Source of the DNA: Dromiciops gliroides | Taxonomy: Eukaryota > Chordata > Mammalia > Microbiotheria > Microbiotheriidae | DNA: 64,000 bases | Direction: 5' to 3' | Assembly: GCF_019393635.1 (NCBI RefSeq) | Contig: NC_057867.1 | Coordinates: forward strand, 2,474,889 to 2,538,888 | Shown: positions 57,541 through 64,000 of the stretch, in pieces | How positions within the stretch are numbered: position 1 is the first letter of the stretch | How the letters are laid out: the number at the start of each line of letters is the position of its first letter | Translations under genes and position numbers: made by a program | Notes under the pieces: generated by a model | What the model was told of the DNA's origin: nothing | Databases searched by the model: none | The model's input: only the letters and a program-made list of their open reading frames with translations

Positions 57541-57660
57541 AGTATGTATGTATGTATGTATGTATCTCTCTGTAAATATATATATGTATACACACACATA
57601 AATGTATATATTTTTTACAGAGAGATATATACATACAATGCATGCATGCATGCATGCATT
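57541..57660 (+). repeat. TGTA / CATG microsatellites
   Basis: (TATG)n at 57543-57565, alternating TA/CA stretches and a (GCAT)n block at 57640-57660 that is self-complementary. Confidence 0.92.
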
Positions 57661-58560
57661 TTTTCACCTAATTTGGAATCCTTGAGCTGGAAGGGATGGG
57701 TCTCAATATCCTTCTGGTCCAGTGTAGACCTGATCAAGAACCTTTTCTGCCAACAAGGGGCCACCCAGCCTCTGAGGAAGGAGAAGCCAGCCCATTCTGA
57801 GGCAGCTTGGTCCACTTTGGGGCAGCTCTCACTGCTAGCAAGCTTTTCTCCTGACACCAGGCCTAAAGCTGCCTCTCTGAACCTTCATCTCATTGTGGCT
57901 TCTGACCTTGCCCTCCTCCACAAGATGGCCCTTCAGATAACTGGGGAAACCATTAAAAGACATAGTTAAGAAAGCAGTTGGGCTGGAAAAGATGTGGAGG
58001 TTTTAGCAACTTGGGATTTGGGTTGGTTTTTCTTTGGTGGGGGGGAGTGGCTTTCTTGGTATCCCTAGACTAGGGCCTCAGACTAAGGTGCTCAGTTTTT
58101 GGCAAAGAGTAGGCACTTAATAAATGTTTGTTGACTTGACTTGACTACCACCTCTCTATGAGTCATGTGTTCTGGAACTGAACTTCCGTGTGCCCTGGTC
58201 AATCAAGCCCATCCGGCCACATATTGTGCTCAGTACTGGGTGTCAAGGGAAGGGCATTGACAAGCTAGACAGCATCTGGAGCCTTCTTTTCTCTAAGCTA
58301 AACCCCTTCCAGTTCCTTCAACTGATCCCTCTTGCCCTTTCTTGGAAACTCTAGCTGTTGGTGCCTTTGCTAAAATGTGCTCGCCTAGGCTGAACACAAA
58401 GCCCTATATTTGGCCTGACTGGGAAGCCCAGTCTCTTCTCATGAAGACGAGATTATATGAGCTGCCATCTTGCCTTCTCATGCCACAACATCATCTCATG
58501 CTGTGCCATCTTGTGTCATGCCATCTCATGCCATGCCATGTCATGCTGTTGACTCCAAAC
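57660..58560 (-). mobile_element. CR1/L3 LINE fragments
   Basis: Antisense CR1/L3: CCTTGAGCTGGAAGGGATGG, GCAAGCTTTTCTCCTGACAC, AAAATGTGCTCGCCTAGGCT, ATTTGGCCTGACTGGG. A short L2/MIR-end insertion lies near 58050-58140. Confidence 0.7.
58479..58552 (+). repeat. CATGC/CATCT minisatellite-like block
   Basis: Repeated CATGCCATCT and CATGCCATG units inside the CR1/L3 fragment. Confidence 0.75.
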
Positions 58561-59840
58561 AAAGTCCCTCCTGGGCCCAGTGCTAATGAAGGGAGGAGTG
58601 GGTCCTGGGGAGTGGAGGTAGGTGCTCAGTGGTTCTGAGGTCTGAGGCATTACTGTTTTCTCATAGTAAATGCATAGTAAAGTAGCTTCTACCTCCCTCT
58701 GTGAAGAGGGATGGCTTTTGGCTGCCTACTGATGGTAGCTGTCCCCGAGCAGATTTGGAATCAAGCAGAGGATTGGCACCCCCTTGTCAGCTATATTATA
58801 GATGGTGGATAGACAGGAGTCCCTGGTCTGGGGTTCCTTCCAGCTCTGAGATTCTAGGTTTCTGGAATAGTAGGGCACTAGGTGCTGATAGAGAGCTGAC
58901 ACAGCAGCATTTGGTAACATAGAACAGAGTAGAAGGACTTCCACATATTATGTGGAGGCTTCCAGACCCAGGCTCAGCTAAGCCTTCAGGGCCCCAGGCT
59001 TCTCCTCTAATATGAAGGGAATGAGCTAAGGGATTTCAAAGCCCCTTTCTAGCTTATACATTGGATCCTAGACCCTCAGTGGTCAAGTGCCAGAGATGCC
59101 ACTCCCTTGCCCTCCTTGTCCTAGGAATCTAGCATCACTAGGGAGATGAGGTCTGAGGAAGGAGTTGAAGAGGCAAGATGCTGAGCTAACTCCAAGCTCA
59201 GCAGTTTTCCCATTATGCCATTATGACTTCTCCTTTCCCCTCAGATGGCTACCTCCCTGGCTCCCTTTGCCAGCCACCACCAGGGGGGCCCCTATGACAA
59301 TCTAGCCCCAACCTACCTTTCCAGCACTTCTGACACCAGCCCCTCCATTTCCCCCAGAATATGCTGGCCGTTCCCAAAGGCCCAAGTGTAGGAACTAAGG
59401 AGGGGCAGGGAGCCCATCTGTCTCCAAGACCTAGGGGCCTTTTCCTCACACAAGCATGCATCATCTCTCCTCTTGAGCATACCCTCCCAGAAGGTGGAAG
59501 ATTAAATGGGGAGGTGGGGGTAGCAGAAAGAAGATGGAAAGGGAAGGGCTGGGGCTGAAACTGAGAAGCTGTGAGTCAGAAGAGTCACACTATACCCTTG
59601 GGGGTGGGGGACCCCACCCCTTGTACAAACCTAGAGATCAGGTATGGAGGGACACCCACCAGTGAACATAGCCCTAAGCATCTGTACAAACAAGTGACCT
59701 CCCTGAAGACAATCAGAGCCTGGAAAAGGATCATTCCTAATCAGCCAGATCTTTCTCTCTCATGCCATATGCCATATATAGGACATTCAGAGCCAGGTGT
59801 TCTGCCTTCCTCTGGGCCTCCAACAGCATCACCAAATATC
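58561..59840. other. Intergenic stretch, unassigned
   Basis: Contains possible LINE-end fragments near 58790-58860 and 59000-59070. No gene is seen. Confidence 0.4.
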
Positions 59841-60170
59841 CTTTGAGCCCCGACTTTAAGTAAGCCATCTAATCCCCTCAAGGAATTTATGAGCTAAGTG
59901 AGACACAAGACACACTCATACCAAAGCAGCACTGTGAACTAAACAATTTAGGGAAGGCAGGCCTTGCAAAATCAGTGGGATTTGTCAAGACCTAGAGGAG
60001 GTAGGAGGGCATTCCAGGCAAGTGGTACAGCATGAACAAAAGCCTTAAGGCAAGAATGTATTCAGCATGTTCCAGTCTAGTCTGACTAGAACAAAGGGTC
60101 CTAGGAATGGAAATTGACCAGAGGCCCTTGGAAGGATGTGCGGATATCCTAGCATGGAACCTGCTGCATC
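59840..60170 (-). mobile_element. L2 LINE fragment
   Basis: Antisense L2 end: CCTCAAGGAATTTATGAGCT, then GGCATTCCAGGCAAGTGGTA and AACAAAAGCCTTAAGGCAAG. Confidence 0.6.
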
Positions 60171-61530
60171 CCCTGCTCCCTCTTTTAAGGCCACCCCTCC
60201 TCTGAGAAATGGGCCTTTGGGCGTTTGTTTCTATTATATGTTGTTTGTCCTCAGTTTCAGGGGCCTAAGATGATCCCCATGGGACCAGGAGTTTGAGTCT
60301 TGGAGTCAGGTGACCTTGGAGCCAGGATTGCAGGTGGGTGGGCTGGTGCCCATCATGGAAGCCCTGAGAAGCCAGGGGGCCTGGGACACGAGCTCTGTTG
60401 CTTTGTTGGTTAGCCATTGTTGTTGGATACAAATGTACTTTTCAAATGTGCATGAGTTATATCCTGTATGTAGTTCGGCATGTTGTCACCATGGGATCCT
60501 CCCAGGATGCCACTCTATAGAATTCCATGTCTACTACACATACTGTTGATGAGCATTTGTTTATTTCAGTTTCAATAGTACTGCAGGATGGTTACTTGGG
60601 ACACCAGGAAAAGAATTCTTATTGTTTTCAAGTGCTCAAGCTTCTGTTTATACTGTACACTTACAGGTTTGGGACCTGCCTCAACTGATCTGTGCAAGGG
60701 ACTGCAGAGTTTCAGCCCAACAGAGGAACGTAACCTGAGCCCAGTGGTAAGGGGCGATCTCCCCATTGGTAGAGCTCTATGCAAGCGTAGAGCCTTTGTG
60801 AGGGGCAGGACAAGTTAACGGAAACAGAATTGAGGAGAGATCTTTAGTTTTTCTTCTAATCTCTTTAGACTCTCTTCAGGAATCTCTTCTTTACTTTCTT
60901 TAGGTTCTGCAGTCCCTTCAAGCACTTCTGATTTCCATCTTGGACAGGGAAGATGGATGAGGTCAACTCCATTTCAGGTTGCTAGGGGAAAAAAACTCTG
61001 AGAAGATGCCGATATGAAAGAAACTGACAGCTTCCACCATGTCCCTATACCCAACTAGCTACACTAGAGACTTTTCGAGGACTTTCCCCCTCTGTGAGAT
61101 CTAGAACTCTCCCCGAATTACCTCATTCCCGCTTTCTCGGATTTCTGTTTGACATTGCACTTGGATAAATGGGGTTCTCTGCCACCTGCTTTGTGTGTTT
61201 GTTGTGGAGCTGTATTTGGTGGGAAAGAGGTCAAACCATGAATAGGAGCATGGGGTCCTTTCCCCCCATTAATTAAACAGCAATCAGAAGTTAGCTCGAA
61301 CATGAGAATAGCATCATTAAATGAGCAGTGTTTAAGGGAGCAGATAGATCTAATTCTATTCCGGAGAGAGTAGAGTGGCCACGCTCCTGGCCCCAACTTC
61401 CTGCTGCTCCTGCTGGCACTGATCCAAGTTTCCCTTGGAGAAGGGAAGGGGAGGCAGCAAGAGAAGCAGCCAGAGATGTCTATACTGCCTCCCTTGGAGT
61501 CACACAATGCTGCCCTGCCCTATGCCCCAG
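60171..61530. other. Intergenic stretch, unassigned
   Basis: No AWAT1 exon (no HPHG-type motif) and no clear repeat is seen. A short L1-like stretch may lie near 60480-60600. Confidence 0.4.
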
Positions 61531-61849
61531 GTGAGGGATAGCCCTTGCTGCCTTTGCAAAGAGCTTTCCTTACAATGGTCCCATGATCTAGTAGAGCCCT
61601 ACATTAGAGATGAGGAAAATGATAGTCACCCTCCTCCAGCTAATAAGTGGCTGAGGCAGGATTTAACTCTCAATAGATTCCAAGCAGAGGATTAATGGAA
61701 AACTGCTCTTCAAATGAGCTATGGCCACTTTGAACATCCAGGTCCAGTGTCCATAGGGCTTTCCTGTATCCCCCTTCTGACATCCTCCCCCAGCCTCCCA
61801 ACAGTACATGAATGACATCCTCTGAGACCTTCTGTATCGACACTGGACT

Positions 61850-62195
61850 GTAGTGGAAAGAGAGCCCGAGTTCAAATGCCAGCCTGATAGACACCACTTG
61901 TGCGACCTTGGGTAAGTCTCTTCCCTTTGGTCAGTTGCTTCAGTTTCCTTCTCTGTAAAATAAAGAGGATGGGGGGCAGCTAGGTGGCACAGTGGATGGA
62001 GCACCGGCCCTGGATTCGGGAGGACCTGAGTTCAAATCCAGCCTCAGACACTTAACACTTACTAGCTGTTTGACCCTGGGCAAGTCACTTAACCCCAATT
62101 GCCTCACCCCCCCCCCAAAAAAAAAATAAAGGAGATTTATTAAGTGACCTCTGAGGTCACTTCCAGCTCCACATATTTCCATGTGAGCTTGATTC
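61850..62195 (+). mobile_element. MIR-type element split by a SINE
   Basis: Forward MIR (GCGACCTTGGGTAAGTCTCT, TTCCTTCTCTGTAAAATAAA) resumes after the SINE with AAATAAAGGAGATTTATTAA and GAGGTCACTTCCAGCTCC. Confidence 0.75.
61971..62129 (+). mobile_element. WSINE1-like SINE
   Basis: Forward copy, ATTGCCTCAC subfamily, with target repeats AATAAAGAGGAT and AATAAAGGAGAT. Confidence 0.94.
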
Positions 62196-62619
62196 TTTTT
62201 TCTCATGAACCCTAGGGACACAAACAGGATGAGGTGGGGAGGGTAGTTCTCCAGTATCTGAGTCAGAGCCCAGCAAGGCCACAGAACTCTCTTTCCCACC
62301 TACTTTCCACGCTGACCTTCTTCACTGGCTTCAGGTCATTTGCTCTCCCATGATTCTTGCCTGCCTGACTCTCATTTTATTGACACCCAGGAACCCTAGA
62401 TATACCTGGCACTGAATTCTGTTTACCCTTTCAGGAGGTAACTTGAACCACACCCTGCCACTCCCCACCCCAGGATTCTCTCCCTTGGGCCCAGTTAATT
62501 GCCCCTAATCTCCATCCCTGATAGGCTCCAACGACCCGACCTAAGAAATGAGTTGTCAACAAGAAAGAAAGAACTTCAATCATCCCCTCCCGGAGATGGA
62601 TGGGAAATGGACACCTGGG

Positions 62620-62890
62620 AGCTGGATGATTTAGCAAACACTGGAGGTCGGTAAAGGCACTTTCAGGGCTGCAGGAGCATAGGGTGCACAGACAAAGAAC
62701 TAGAATTCCTGCTGAGTACCAAAAGCAAGCACCGACGCCCTTCGATGGCAAGGCTACAATGGGAAAATTTGTTAGCAGTTTGCTAGGTGGAGTAGATTGG
62801 GGGCCAGGGAAATCCGGGAAGCTTTCCTGGAGGAAGCGGCACTTGAATGGGGATTTAATGGATGGATAGAAATTTGATAGGTGGAGGAGA
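62620..62890 (-). mobile_element. L2 LINE fragment
   Basis: Antisense L2: GGAAGCTTTCCTGGAGGAAG, GCGGCACTTGAATGGGGATT and GGTGGAGGAGAAAGAAGGCA. Confidence 0.6.
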
Positions 62891-63014
62891 AAGAAGGCAT
62901 GAAGATCTAGGTGAACACTATACTGCATTCTCCTCATCTACTACTAGGGCCTTGATGGGGCATTCAGGGAGGACTGACACCTCTGAATCCTTTTCAGGGC
63001 TGCTCATCTACCTT

Positions 63015-63450
63015 TGATATCCACCTGTCACCCAGCTCTCCTGTGGCTCCAAGAAGTAGTAGCACGCCCAGCAGCCACACCCCCAGTTAAAACTGTCTCA
63101 ACAGTTACCAGGTTGAGAGTAACCAACAGGCCTCAAACCCAATGGTGAGTTAGGAGGATGTGTTCCCCAAGCATGTGGAGGAATGGAAGGATGAGAACAG
63201 CTTGTTCCAACAGCCTTGAAGGTGGCTGAAGCTGGCAGTGTGGAGGGCTTAGAGCTCGGTCAGACATAAAAAATGCCAAGGGGATCTTCTGAAGTCATCC
63301 TGGCTTTTGTCCTGCCACCGGACTTCCAGGGCTCTGGAAGAGAGAGACTGACCGACTTTGTGCAACTCTGCCTCACTTCAATCCAATTTGTGCTCAAGTC
63401 AAGACATCACCCTGTAATGTCATTGGTCCTCTTTGAAAATGAATGAACAG
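63015..63450 (+). repeat. Interspersed repeat, copy 2 of an unassigned family
   Basis: Collinear with 41130-41565. It ends TGTCATTGGTCCTCTTTGAA, a plausible family 3' end. A SINE inserted directly in its last bases. Confidence 0.65.
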
Positions 63451-63594
63451 GGCAGCTAGGTGGCGCAGTGGATAGAGCATGGGCCCTGGAGCCAAGAGGA
63501 CACTAGTTCAGATCCGGCCTCAGACACTTAACACTTACTGGCTGTGTGACCCTGGGCAAGTCACTTAACCCCAATTGCCTCACCAAAAATAAAA
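63449..63594 (+). mobile_element. WSINE1-like SINE
   Basis: Forward copy with perfect target duplication GAAAATGAATGAAC on both sides. ATTGCCTCAC subfamily. Confidence 0.95.
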
Positions 63595-63689
63595 TAGTAT
63601 AAAAAAAAAGAAAATGAATGAACCACAATAACTAGGTCAATTGTCCTGTCTAAAAGGGAAGTGAGGTGAGTCTGGCAATGACCCGTTCT

Positions 63690-64000
63690 AAGGGAAGGCA
63701 TGTTGGTTCTTTGCAATCACCACTTCCATTTCTAAATATTCACCAACCAGCTCCAAAATGACCCGTTCTAGAATTTCCCCAGGAATGAGCCCCCCTGGCC
63801 TATCACTGGCAGGCTCTGTCGCCTTCCCTTTGGGGAAATTGGGATACTTGCCCTTCTCTAGTCTTGTGGGCACTCTCCCTGACAATGCATTGCTCACTTC
63901 CTTCAGGATCTGAAGATGTGAGTTTCTCTGCCCAAGGGAACTTGAGCTCGCCAAAGGAAGCTCATCGCTCTGTTTCTTCATCATGAGTACCAGCTCCCCC
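63690..64000 (-). mobile_element. CR1/L3 LINE pol fragment
   Basis: The minus-strand frame reads GGLIPGEILERVILELVGEY and IAKNQHAF, close to the CR1-class RT pattern of SLTSVPGKIMERIILE and QHGF. It runs off the window end. Confidence 0.7.

Noticed and set aside
57319-57969. 216-codon frame on the + strand
   Set aside because: It crosses TATG/CATG microsatellites and an antisense CR1/L3 fragment, with no family resemblance.
51436-64000. Search for AWAT1 exons after DGAT2L6
   Set aside because: No HPHG, YFP or GEPLP-type exon was found, so the gene probably lies beyond the window.

Overview
This window is ordinary mammalian nuclear DNA, almost certainly from a marsupial. Its commonest repeat is a tRNA-derived SINE of the WSINE1-like marsupial type, which begins GGGGCAGCTAGGTGG and ends in the conserved AAGTCACTTAACCC block. 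I count 21 copies. They sit among SINEs with a BovB/RTE-like tail, decayed RTE, L1, L2 and CR1/L3 LINEs, MIR-type fragments and five solo LTRs. An Australidelphian species is likely, but that is an inference from the SINE family. There are no bacterial-type operons, CRISPR arrays or phage genes.

Two host genes are present, both on the + strand, and both could be assembled exon by exon with consistent splice phases. IGBP1 (alpha4/TAP42, a regulator of PP2A-family phosphatases) runs from a CpG-island promoter at about 0.9-1.5 kb to a poly(A) signal at 12.16 kb, with six coding exons and 342 residues. DGAT2L6 (a DGAT2-family acyltransferase) runs from 37.1 to 51.4 kb, with seven coding exons and 336 residues, including the HPHG motif. 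The same order, IGBP1 then DGAT2L6, is found on human Xq13, so the window is probably from the conserved region of the marsupial X. The next human neighbour, AWAT1, is not seen before the window ends. The two genes are not known to work together; they are conserved neighbours.

Layout: 0-0.9 kb upstream flank; 0.9-1.5 kb CpG island; 1.4-12.2 kb IGBP1; 12.2-37.1 kb intergenic, nearly all transposon remnants (an RTE LINE at 12.9-15.1 kb, L2 at 18-19.7, 20.6-21.5, 24.8-26.1 and 32.3-35.9 kb, and an L1-rich block carrying four of the LTRs at 23.7-33.5 kb); 37.1-51.4 kb DGAT2L6; 51.4-64 kb downstream flank with L2, CR1/L3, L1, one LTR and SINEs.

I found no convincing new biological system. The observations most worth checking are a tandem NAGNAG acceptor in DGAT2L6, a strong-context overlapping upstream ORF in IGBP1, two kinds of tandem SINE pair sharing one target site, two LTRs facing opposite ways inside one L1, and a possible unrecognised minus-strand exon near 23.6 kb.
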